Position numbers and translations under genes: made by a program. The notes beneath the pieces were generated by a model that saw only the letters and a program-made list of their open reading frames with translations, made no database searches and had not been told where the DNA came from. This document shows positions 1 through 7,010 of a stretch of DNA of 7,947 nucleotides, in pieces. The stretch spans positions 1 to 7,947 of the forward strand of contig SIRY01000123.1 in assembly GCA_004366215.1 (NCBI GenBank), in the 5' to 3' direction. Each line of letters starts with the position of its first letter. Positions within the stretch are counted from its first letter, which is position 1. This DNA comes from Actinomycetota bacterium. GTDB lineage: Bacteria; Actinomycetota; Acidimicrobiia; Acidimicrobiales; Acidimicrobiaceae.

Positions 1-689
1 ACCTCGCTACCTACGGTAACTCGCTGGCTCATTCTTCAAAAGGCACGCCATCGCCTCCCGAAGGAGGCTGTGACTGCTTGTAGACCAACGGTTTCAGGAT
101 CTCTTTCACTCCCCTCCCGGGGTACTTTTCACCGTTCCCTCACGGTACTGGTTCGCTATCGGTCGCCTGGGAGTACTTAGCCTTACGAGGTGGTCCTCGC
201 TGATTCACACGGGCTTTCCCGGATCCCGCGCTACTTGGGTGGCGACGGGGAGGCAGCTCGCTTCGCCTACGGGGCCCTCACCCTCTGTGGCGCGGCGTTC
301 CAACCGCTTCGGCTCACGCGCTGCTTGCTCACTCCCTGGAGGGGCTGGCGCACCCTCCTCGTCGCTCCCGCTACCCCCGGACGGCAACGCCGCCAGGCTT
401 GTACACCGCCCGGGTTTGGGCTGGTCCCCGTTCGCTCGCCGCTACTTGGGGAGTCGCGGTTGCTTTCTGCTCCTGGGGGTACTGAGATGTTTCAATTCCC
501 CCCGTTCCCTCCTCCTGCCCTATGTGTTCAGGCAGGGGTGACGTGGCATTCCCCACGCCGGGTTTCCCCATTCGGAGATCCATGGATCAACGCTTGGTCG
601 ACAGCTCCCCATGGCTTATCGCAGTCGCCCACGTCCTTCATCGGCTCCAGGCGCCAAGGCATCCACCGTTGGCCCTTCGTACCTTGGAG
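1..689 (-). rRNA. rrl: 23S ribosomal RNA, 5' portion (partial)
   Basis: This is the first ~690 nt of the large-subunit rRNA, read on the minus strand and cut by the left edge. Near the 5' end, in RNA sense, it has the near-universal GGTGGATGCCTTGG followed by GATGAAGGACGTG (about 667-630). The 5' end is placed about 22 nt before GGTGGATGCC by analogy with E. coli and is uncertain by several nucleotides. It lies downstream of 16S in the usual 16S-23S order, so the rest of the operon continues to the left. Open frames inside it are spurious. Confidence 0.95.
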
Positions 690-727
690 TTGTGATACTC
701 GTGCTCGCTCTGGAGTTCTCAAGCTGC

Positions 728-756
728 CAGGTTGGGCGCGAAGAGGGCACCAGTGC
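728..756 (-). repeat. 3' arm of the pre-16S processing stem
   Basis: On the plus strand this holds CAGGTTG (728-734), GCGCGAAGAGGG (736-747) and CCAGTGC (750-756). Each block is the exact reverse complement of a block in the 16S leader (2451-2457, 2436-2447 and 2421-2427), in the matching nested order. The two arms can form a 7+12+7 bp stem that loops out the whole 16S gene. This is the classical geometry of a pre-16S RNase III substrate. RNase III cleavage itself is inferred. Confidence 0.8.
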
Positions 757-769
757 TTCGACTGGGTGC

Positions 770-784
770 GGCCACCACGTGGCC
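770..784 (-). other. Spacer hairpin just after the 16S 3' end
   Basis: In RNA sense this is GGCCAC-GUG-GUGGCC, a perfect 6-bp stem with a 3-nt loop. It begins about 9 nt beyond the mature 16S 3' end. It sits inside the loop closed by the proposed processing stem, so it may cap or space the 3' end before trimming. The pairing is read directly; the role is inferred. Confidence 0.6.
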
Positions 785-787
785 ACT

Positions 788-2306
<1,519 letters not shown>

Positions 2307-2545
2307 AGATCGTCCGTCCCACTGGGACGGGCCTCCCACCCGGTTGGGCGGAAGAGCCGATCTGGATGGTGGGCAGTGCCCACCGGCGTTGTCGGGGTGA
2401 CCGAGTGCTCTCGGTCGCCCGCACTGGCTTGTCTTCCCTCTTCGCGCTGTCAACCTGCGCCCACGGCGTGGGCTCTCTTGCGACCTCTCGTCGCGTTCCG
2501 CATCGCTGCGGACCCCAGTGGTGCACGAGGCACGTGGGAACCATG
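2307..2545 (-). promoter_or_regulatory. rrn leader region (5' external transcribed spacer)
   Basis: About 240 nt lie between the candidate rrn promoter and the mature 16S 5' end, with no credible gene. In RNA order the leader holds perfect small hairpins: 2511-2498 (5-bp stem, GCGA tetraloop), 2494-2480 (5 bp), 2472-2460 (5 bp), then the 5' arm of the processing stem (2457-2421), then 2416-2399 (GACCGAG/CTCGGTC, 7 bp), 2384-2368 (GGTGGGC/GCCCACC, 7 bp, 3-nt loop) and 2330-2314 (CCGTCCC/GGGACGG, 7 bp, 3-nt loop). Such leaders commonly carry antitermination and assembly signals. No clear E. coli-type boxA was recognised. Confidence 0.65.
2421..2457 (-). repeat. 5' arm of the pre-16S processing stem
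   Basis: In RNA sense this reads CAGGUUG - ACA - GCGCGAAGAGGG - AAGACAAG - CCAGUGC. The three blocks pair with GCACUGG, CCCUCUUCGCGC and CAACCUG in the 16S-23S spacer (756-728), with internal loops of 3x1 and 8x2 nt. The TTGACA at 2453-2448 falls inside this arm and is therefore better explained as part of the stem than as a -35 box. Confidence 0.8.
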
Positions 2546-2551
2546 AGTGTA
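2546..2551 (-). promoter_or_regulatory. Candidate rrn promoter -10 box (extended -10)
   Basis: On the minus strand the box reads TACACT, preceded by TGC, which gives an extended -10 (TGnTAnnnT). Transcription would begin near 2540 and give the hairpin-rich leader described here. No convincing TTGACA-like -35 lies 16-19 nt upstream. The position fits an rRNA promoter about 240 nt ahead of 16S, but other promoters further upstream are possible. Confidence 0.4.
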
Positions 2552-2613
2552 GCACCACCCGTACGAGGCCGTGCAGGGGTGGCACGAAATCGAAGAGCGC
2601 TCGAGGGTCGCAC

Positions 2614-2619
2614 TACCAT
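2614..2619 (+). promoter_or_regulatory. Candidate leaderless -10 box for the carbonic-anhydrase-like gene
   Basis: TACCAT (TAnnnT) ends 6 nt before the ATG at 2626. Transcription would therefore start at, or within a base of, the A of the start codon. The only purine run before the ATG, GAGG at 2621-2624, is one base from the start, too close for normal Shine-Dalgarno use. The EamA-like gene has the same arrangement. The -35 region (near TCGAAG, 2590-2595) is weak. Confidence 0.45.
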
Positions 2620-2625
2620 CGAGGC

Positions 2626-3144
2626 ATGCCGATTTACCGTCTTGGCACACGAAGCCCAGCCATCGATGCGCGCGCGTTCGTCCACCCGGAAGCGACCATC
2701 ATCGGTGACGTCTCCATCGGACCGTTCGCATCGGTCTGGCCTGGCGCCGTGCTGCGGGGCGACTACGGCCGTATCGTCGTCGGTGCGCGGACGTCGGTCC
2801 AGGACGGCACCGTCATCCACGCGACCGAGGACGACCCAACGACGATCGGAGCTGGCTGCGTGATCGGCCACCTCGCTCACCTCGAGGGCTGCATCGTCGA
2901 GGACGATGCGCTCGTCGGCTCTGGCGCCGTCGTGCTGCACCGAGCTATCGTGCACAGCAATGCGCTCGTCGCCGCTCACGCGACGGTGACGCGGGGTACG
3001 GAGGTGCCAGCGTTCGCGATGGCCCTTGGAACTCCCGCTCGGATCGAGCCCAACCGCGTCGCACCCGGTGCGTTCGCCGCAGTGGTGGAACGCTACGTCG
3101 CGAACGCGGCCCGCTACCAGGCAGAGCTAGTCAGAATCGAGTGA
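2626..3144 (+). CDS. Gamma-carbonic-anhydrase-family protein (left-handed beta-helix hexapeptide repeat)
   Basis: This is a 172-residue cytoplasmic protein of the YrdA/PaaY/Cam-like gamma-class carbonic anhydrase family, normally a trimer with metal at the subunit interfaces. Hexapeptide-repeat sequence runs from about residue 12 to 142 (AFVHPEATIIGDVSIGPFASVW, GDYGRIVVGARTSVQDGTVIH, VIGHLAHLEGC, ALVGSGAVV), followed by a C-terminal helix (148-170). His65 and His82 match the first two metal-ligand histidines (His81 and His117 in the archaeal enzyme Cam). The third, expected five residues after His82, is Glu87, and another His stands at 85. Carbonic anhydrase activity is therefore uncertain; many family members have other or unknown roles. 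The ATG at 2626 is chosen because homology begins there (MPIYRLG). The open frame continues upstream to 2518, but that extension is non-family sequence overlapping the rrn promoter. The last 18 nt overlap the end of the convergent ABC gene. Confidence 0.9.
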   Translation: MPIYRLGTRSPAIDARAFVHPEATIIGDVSIGPFASVWPGAVLRGDYGRIVVGARTSVQDGTVIHATEDDPTTIGAGCVIGHLAHLEGCIVEDDALVGSGAVVLHRAIVHSNALVAAHATVTRGTEVPAFAMALGTPARIEPNRVAPGAFAAVVERYVANAARYQAELVRIE

Positions 3145-3930
3145 GGCGAGTCGTGCGACGAGTCGCCCTTCGACCTCGACCACCCGCAGCCGCCGTCCGA
3201 ACGTCGCGGCGAGGGCGTCGCCGTCGTGGAGGAGGCTACGTTCACCAGCGATCACGCGCCCGTTGCCGACGAGGAGCGTAGTGGTGACCTGACGAGGCAG
3301 TTCCTCGAGGTGGTGGCTGACGATCACGGTAGCCCGCGGTGCTCGCGAGGACGTGAGCAGCGCCTCAAGCGCCCGCAGCGTCTCTTCGCGCCCTACCACG
3401 TCAAGGTGCGAGGTCGGCTCGTCGAGCACGATGAACTCTGGGCTGCCCGCGAAGGCACGCGCGAGGAGCGCTCGCTGACGCTGCCCGTGCGAGACGGTGC
3501 CAAGGTCACGGCTCGTGACGCCGCCGAGGCCGACGAGCTCGAGCAGTTCCTCGGCGGCGTCGAGCTCCGCGTCGTCCAGCGCGAACCACGCCGCCCGGAG
3601 GCCTGCGTGCGGCCCGAGGGCGACGGCCTGGCGAAGGGTCGTACCTGGCGCGATCGCCCGCTCGAGGTCGCTGCTGAAGTAGCCAACGCGCGTCCGAAAC
3701 CGACGCAGGTCTGCGCGGCGGAGGTCGGTGCCGAGCACGTCGAGGCTCCCCGAACCCACACGCAGGCGACCCGCGAGGGCGGCGGCCAACGTCGACTTGC
3801 CAGCTCCGTTCGGCCCGATGACGGCGACCACGGCGCCCTCAGCGATGTCGAACGAGACGGCTTCGAGGACGGGTGCCGCGCCTCGGTAGAGCGTGACGTC
3901 TCGCGCGCGCGCGACGAGCTCACTGTCCAT
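3127..3930 (-). CDS. ABC transporter ATP-binding protein, YlmA/ModF-like
   Basis: This is a 267-residue ABC ATPase with one nucleotide-binding domain. Walker A is GPNGAGKST (39-47), the signature is VSHGQRQR (146-153, SHGQ where SGGQ is usual), Walker B is FIVLDE (166-171) with catalytic Glu171, the D-loop is SHLD (174-177) and the H-loop is His206. Where a Q-loop Gln is expected, the sequence is VGYFSSDLE (82-90) with two serines. That stretch, the GQRQR signature and SHHLEELP near the H-loop resemble my recollection of the YlmA/ModF group, whose substrates are poorly defined. The region after about 235 is a short C-terminal extension. No permease or binding protein is adjacent. The gene lies 43 nt downstream of the EamA-like gene on the same strand, so co-transcription is plausible. 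It ends in an 18-nt tail-to-tail overlap with the carbonic-anhydrase-like gene. It could serve a distant permease or act as a soluble ABC protein. Confidence 0.9.
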   Translation of the reverse strand: MDSELVARARDVTLYRGAAPVLEAVSFDIAEGAVVAVIGPNGAGKSTLAAALAGRLRVGSGSLDVLGTDLRRADLRRFRTRVGYFSSDLERAIAPGTTLRQAVALGPHAGLRAAWFALDDAELDAAEELLELVGLGGVTSRDLGTVSHGQRQRALLARAFAGSPEFIVLDEPTSHLDVVGREETLRALEALLTSSRAPRATVIVSHHLEELPRQVTTTLLVGNGRVIAGERSLLHDGDALAATFGRRLRVVEVEGRLVARLASLDSD

Positions 3931-3938
3931 GCCAAACT

Positions 3939-3944
3939 ACCCTA
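3939..3944 (-). promoter_or_regulatory. Possible internal -10 box or weak RBS before the ABC gene
   Basis: TAGGGT (TAnnnT on the minus strand) ends 8 nt before the ATG at 3930, a spacing that would give a leaderless or near-leaderless transcript. The embedded AGGG, 9 nt before the ATG, could equally be a weak Shine-Dalgarno used on a transcript from the upstream EamA-like gene. The sequence does not decide between these. Confidence 0.25.
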
Positions 3945-3973
3945 CGGCGCCACCCTGCCTGAACCTCGTCTGC

Positions 3974-4384
3974 TCAGCCGGCGATGAGCGCCACCGCGAC
4001 GACCGCGAGGAGCATGCCGAGGAGCTGACGCCAGCTCGGAGCACGTCCGTCGACGATGAGCCCGATGGCGAGGGTCACGACCGGGTAGAGCGCCGTCACC
4101 GCTACGAGGGGTGCCGCACTCGCGAGTGGTGCGACGCGGAGGGCGAGGAAGTAGAGGAGGTAGCCGCCGACCCCAACGACACCCGCCGCCACCGCGAGCA
4201 GGCCGAAGTAGGGCCGGACCACCGCGATGGTGGGGAGCGCGACCAGGCCTTCGATGAGCACGACTCCGAGCCACAGCGCGACGGCACCGGAGGAGTGACC
4301 TGCTCGTGCCGAGAGGTACCCCCACGCACCCCACGCGAGCGCGCTGCCAGCCGCGAGCGCGACGCCGAGCCCCAGTGAACGCAC
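3974..4384 (-). CDS. EamA/DMT-family single-domain membrane protein
   Basis: This is a 136-residue, almost wholly hydrophobic protein with about five predicted membrane segments (approximately 5-25, 32-54, 60-82, 87-111 and 117-135). It matches one EamA repeat: the small-residue-rich first helix (SALAWGAWGYLSARAG), the PLVAVTALYPVVTLAIG helix, a short polar connection (VDGRAPSWRQ) and a final GMLLAVVAVALI helix. Full-length drug/metabolite transporters carry two such repeats in about 300 residues. Single-repeat members exist and probably dimerise. The substrate cannot be told from sequence. The start is a GTG with no good Shine-Dalgarno but a -10-like TAAGAT 6 nt upstream. The ABC ATPase gene follows after 43 nt on the same strand. 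The diguanylate cyclase gene is divergent, with about 90 nt between the starts. Confidence 0.8.
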   Translation of the reverse strand: MRSLGLGVALAAGSALAWGAWGYLSARAGHSSGAVALWLGVVLIEGLVALPTIAVVRPYFGLLAVAAGVVGVGGYLLYFLALRVAPLASAAPLVAVTALYPVVTLAIGLIVDGRAPSWRQLLGMLLAVVAVALIAG

Positions 4385-4390
4385 GGTCCG

Positions 4391-4396
4391 ATCTTA
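4391..4396 (-). promoter_or_regulatory. Candidate leaderless -10 box for the EamA-like gene
   Basis: TAAGAT on the minus strand (TAnnnT, four of six matches to TATAAT) is followed by six bases (CGGACC) and then the GTG start at 4384. The predicted transcript would begin at the start codon. No -35 of quality is seen 16-18 nt upstream. This box and spacing parallel TACCAT-6 nt-ATG before the carbonic-anhydrase-like gene. Confidence 0.45.
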
Positions 4397-4464
4397 GGGC
4401 AGCCCCCTGCTCACCTCGGAGAGGAGTACTCAAGTCGGCGCTCCTTGGGCCCGATACCAGAGGC

Positions 4465-4472
4465 GGGGAGGG
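4465..4472 (+). promoter_or_regulatory. Ribosome binding site deciding the cyclase start
   Basis: GGGGAGGG matches the complement of the 16S tail (CCUCCUU) and lies 2-4 nt before the ATG at 4475. It favours that ATG over the in-frame TTG at 4445, whose nearest purine-rich run (GGAGAGGAG, 4418-4426) is about 18 nt away. The spacing is on the short side. Confidence 0.6.
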
Positions 4473-4474
4473 CC

Positions 4475-5491
4475 ATGGACAGAGACCGACACTCCATCAG
4501 CCTGCGCGGACACCATCCGAGCGTCCTGCAGGCGCTCACCGACCAGCTCCGTCTCATCCGCGACGTCTCAGGGGCGATGGGCGCTGGCGTCGTGCGCCGT
4601 CTGGGCGAGCAGCGCTACGTCATCGAGGCGCTCACGATGGACCGGGTGCTCTTGCGTGAGGGCGAGGAGATCGTCGTCGACGGCGCGCGCGAGCTACCCA
4701 CGCTCGGAGCCGCCGCACACCGCGTCGGACGCATCGAGAGCGGCATCTTCACGTTCGCTCCCCTCCACGGCCTCGTCCTCATCCCCTTCGGGCCTGATCG
4801 GAGCGACTCTCTCGCAACCCTCGTCTTCTCCGCTCACGACCTCGCGGCTTCCGACGAGGTCCTCTTCGTCGCGGCGCGCTCGCTCGAGACGCTCCTCTAC
4901 GCGGTCGTCGACCTCGACGATGAGCTGCAACGACTCCAAGGTGTGCTCACCCAAGCCGAGTACTTCTCCGATCGCGACCCCCTCACCGGAGCGCTCAACC
5001 GACGGGGCTTCCTCCAGGCGCTCCGCCAGCTCGAGGAGCGGTGGCGCTACACCGCGACCACGTACGCCGTCATCATCGCCGACCTCGACCACCTCAAGCG
5101 CGTGAACGACACCCTCGGCCACGCCGCTGGCGACGCCCTCCTCAAGCGCTTCGTCGAGGCGGTGCGAGGGAACGTTCGCGGGGGTGAATGTCTCGGTCGG
5201 CTCGGGGGTGACGAGTTCGCACTCGTCGTCGAGCTCCGCCACCCTCGCGACGCGCAGCTCCTCGTCGATCGACTGCGTGCAGCTCTCGAGCACGAAGGGA
5301 TCGAGGCCTCCTGGGGTGCTGCCTCGCACGACACCCCGAGCCGGCTCGAGGAGCTTCTCGTCTCCGCTGACCGCGCCATGTACCAGGACAAGGTCCGGCG
5401 ACGCCTCGCCGGAGGTCAGCCTGGCGACGCTCGTCCTCGGAGCGAAGGCGACCAGGCTCGTCTCTTCGACGAGCCCAACCTCGTCCGCTAG
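4475..5491 (+). CDS. Diguanylate cyclase (GGDEF) with GAF-like N-terminal region
   Basis: This 338-residue protein is predicted to make cyclic di-GMP from two GTP. The catalytic domain covers about 160-310. It opens with DRDPLTGALNRRGF, then has DLDHLKRVND (Asp203 metal, Asn211 guanine), GHAAGD (Asp220), the intact active-site loop GGDEF (244-248) and ends with SADRAMYQDK. The 8- and 17-residue spacings from Asp203 to Asn211 and Asp220 match those of the PleD active site as I recall it. The product-inhibition site five residues before GGDEF is RGGE (235-238) instead of RxxD. Residues about 25-145 look like a compact alpha/beta sensor, probably GAF-like, ending in a helix with a coiled-coil look (LETLLYAVVDLDDELQRLQG); no membrane segment is visible. 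The last ~28 residues are polar and probably disordered. No EAL or HD-GYP partner lies in the window. The start is fixed by the GGGGAGGG site. It is convergent with rpsA. Confidence 0.9.
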   Translation: MDRDRHSISLRGHHPSVLQALTDQLRLIRDVSGAMGAGVVRRLGEQRYVIEALTMDRVLLREGEEIVVDGARELPTLGAAAHRVGRIESGIFTFAPLHGLVLIPFGPDRSDSLATLVFSAHDLAASDEVLFVAARSLETLLYAVVDLDDELQRLQGVLTQAEYFSDRDPLTGALNRRGFLQALRQLEERWRYTATTYAVIIADLDHLKRVNDTLGHAAGDALLKRFVEAVRGNVRGGECLGRLGGDEFALVVELRHPRDAQLLVDRLRAALEHEGIEASWGAASHDTPSRLEELLVSADRAMYQDKVRRRLAGGQPGDARPRSEGDQARLFDEPNLVR

Positions 5492-5561
5492 GTCGAACGA
5501 CGCTCCTTCGCTCTCGGGCCGCTGCGCGCGTGAGGTGAGGCCGACGCTGTGTTGACCTCGC

Positions 5562-5618
5562 GCGGCGAGCCTCGCCGCACGTCACGAGCGCGCCCAGCGA
5601 GCACCGCCGGGCGCGCTC
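5562..5618. terminator. Two GC-rich hairpins between convergent cyclase and rpsA genes
   Basis: The first inverted repeat, GCGGCGAG-C-CTCGCCGC (5562-5578), can fold as a 6-7 bp stem with a small loop. The second, GAGCGCGCCC (5586-5595) and GGGCGCGCTC (5609-5618), is a perfect 10-bp stem with a 13-nt loop. Neither is followed by a T run on either strand. Lying between two convergent stop codons, they are best read as a bidirectional terminator without a U-tract, a form reported in high-GC actinobacteria. The rest of the 162-nt gap shows no gene. Confidence 0.6.
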
Positions 5619-5653
5619 TCGTTGCACCCTGGAGCGTCTGAGGCGTCAGCGTC

Positions 5654-6919
5654 CTAGGCGTCGGCGTCGTCGATCGCCGCGTCCGTCGACTCAGCGGGAC
5701 CGACGTAGTTCCCTTCCTCGTCGTAGTACTCGGCGAAGGCCTCTCGGTACTCCGGAGCGAGCTCGCCGCCTTCGAGAGCTTGGCGGATCGACAAGCTGAT
5801 CCGTCGACGAGCAGGGTCGAGGTCGATGATCTTCACCCAGAGCTCCTCGCCCACCGAGACCACCTGTTCTGGCAGATCGACGTGGTGGAGCGCCATCTCG
5901 GAGATGTGGACGAGCCCTTCGATGCCAGGAGCGACCTGCACGAAGCAACCGAAAGGCACGAGCTTGGTCACCCGGCCATAGACGAGCTCACCGACCTTGT
6001 GGGCCGCGGCGAACTCTTGCCAAGGATCACGCTGGGTCGCCTTCAGCGAGAGGGAGATGCGCTCGTTGTCTTGATCGACCTCCAAGACGAGCACCTGGAC
6101 CTCGTCGCCGACGGAGACCACGGATGAGGGGTGGTCGACGTGGTTCCACGAGAGCTCAGACACGTGGACGAGCCCGTCCATGCCTCCAAGGTCAACGAAG
6201 ACACCGAAGTGGACGATCGAGGAGACCACTCCCTTTCGCACCTCTCCAGGTCGAATCGACGTGAGGAACCGCTCCCGCTGGTCTCGCTGGTTCTCCTCGA
6301 GGTACGCGCGCCGACTGAGGACGACGTTGTTGCGTCCGCGATCGAGCTCGATGATCTTGGCCTCGATGTCTTGGCCGACGAACGGAGCCAGGTCCCGCAC
6401 TCGCCGAAGGTCGACGTGCGAGGCAGGCAGGAAGCCCCGCAGACCGATGTCGACGATGAGACCACCCTTGACGACCTCGATGACCTCGCCGCGCACGACG
6501 CCGTCGCGGGCCTTGATGGCTTCGATCTCCTTCCAGGCCTTCTCGAACTGCGCGCGCTTCTTCGAGAGGACGAGGCGACCTTCACGGTCTTCTTTCTGCA
6601 GCACCAGCGCGTCGATGCGATCGCCGACGCTCACGACGTCAGCGGGACTGACGTCCTTGCGGATCGAAAGCTCTCGCAGCGGGATGACGCCCTCGGACTT
6701 GTAGCCGATGTCGAGGAGCACCTCGTCCTTGTCTACCTTGACGACGAGGCCGCTGACGATGTCGCCCTCGTCGAACTCCACGAGCGTCTTTGCGATGGCC
6801 TCTTCAAGGCCCGTGTCGCCGAGGTCATCAAGGACGATCGCGTCCGACGTCGCCCGCTCTGCCTGCTCGGATGCCTGCTCGTCGTCGCGAGCGGACTCCG
6901 ACGCTGTCTCTTCACTCAT
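5654..6919 (-). CDS. rpsA: 30S ribosomal protein S1, four S1 domains
   Basis: This 421-residue protein binds mRNA on the 30S subunit. After an acidic, probably unstructured N-terminus (1-45) come four S1 (OB-fold) domains at about 50-121, 138-204, 225-293 and 310-379. The third and fourth have the classic HFGVFVDLGGMDGLVHVSELSW and PFGCFVQVAPGIEGLVHISEM cores, the best RNA-binding matches; the first two are more divergent. E. coli S1 has six domains and about 557 residues, while four domains plus an acidic tail is usual in actinobacteria. The tail (390-421) keeps YYDEEGNYVGP, similar to the YDxEGNY element near the C-terminus of the mycobacterial protein. The ATG at 6919 gives a family-like start (MSEE). 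An AAGGA run lies about 14 nt upstream, longer than ideal spacing. The polA stop is 90 nt upstream on the same strand, with hairpins in between, so rpsA probably has its own promoter. No coaE follows it. Confidence 0.97.
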   Translation of the reverse strand: MSEETASESARDDEQASEQAERATSDAIVLDDLGDTGLEEAIAKTLVEFDEGDIVSGLVVKVDKDEVLLDIGYKSEGVIPLRELSIRKDVSPADVVSVGDRIDALVLQKEDREGRLVLSKKRAQFEKAWKEIEAIKARDGVVRGEVIEVVKGGLIVDIGLRGFLPASHVDLRRVRDLAPFVGQDIEAKIIELDRGRNNVVLSRRAYLEENQRDQRERFLTSIRPGEVRKGVVSSIVHFGVFVDLGGMDGLVHVSELSWNHVDHPSSVVSVGDEVQVLVLEVDQDNERISLSLKATQRDPWQEFAAAHKVGELVYGRVTKLVPFGCFVQVAPGIEGLVHISEMALHHVDLPEQVVSVGEELWVKIIDLDPARRRISLSIRQALEGGELAPEYREAFAEYYDEEGNYVGPAESTDAAIDDADA

Positions 6920-6961
6920 GCCCGATCCGCTATCCTTCTTGAGCCGCTGCCAACCGCACGC

Positions 6962-6977
6962 ACGAGCGCGTGCTCGT
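6962..6977 (-). other. Hairpin in the rpsA upstream region
   Basis: ACGAGC and GCTCGT form a perfect 6-bp stem with a 4-nt loop, about 43 nt before the rpsA start. Just upstream on the minus strand is TATCCT (6987-6982), a possible -10 box (TAnnnT), in which case the hairpin would lie in the rpsA 5' UTR. S1 represses its own translation in E. coli through leader structure. Whether this element does so here is speculation. Confidence 0.35.
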
Positions 6978-6994
6978 TGCGAGGATAGTCGGTG

Positions 6995-7010
6995 ACGCCC
7001 GCTCGGGCGT
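6995..7010 (-). terminator. Hairpin at the polA stop codon
   Basis: In RNA sense ACGCCC-GAGC-GGGCGU is a perfect 6-bp GC-rich stem with a tetraloop, and its first A is the last base of the polA TAA. It lacks a U-tract. It probably terminates or attenuates polA transcription before rpsA and may protect the polA 3' end. Confidence 0.5.

Noticed and set aside
2448..2453. Perfect TTGACA on the minus strand, upstream of 16S, as an rrn -35 box
   Set aside because: No TAnnnT box follows at 16-18 nt, and the hexamer lies inside the arm that pairs with the 16S-23S spacer.
2518..2625. N-terminal extension of the carbonic-anhydrase-like protein from an upstream start
   Set aside because: The 36 extra residues are basic and unlike the family, they overlap the candidate rrn promoter, and homology starts at the ATG at 2626.
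3226..3987. 253-codon plus-strand open frame
   Set aside because: It is antisense to the ABC ATPase gene, whose Walker motifs are intact. The plus-strand product is charged low-complexity sequence.
4445..4474. TTG start for the cyclase, 10 codons upstream
   Set aside because: It has no well-spaced ribosome binding site, while GGGGAGGG directly precedes the ATG at 4475.
6131..6988. 285-codon plus-strand open frame
   Set aside because: It is the antisense shadow of rpsA, favoured by high GC codon bias. The S1 domains on the minus strand are unambiguous.
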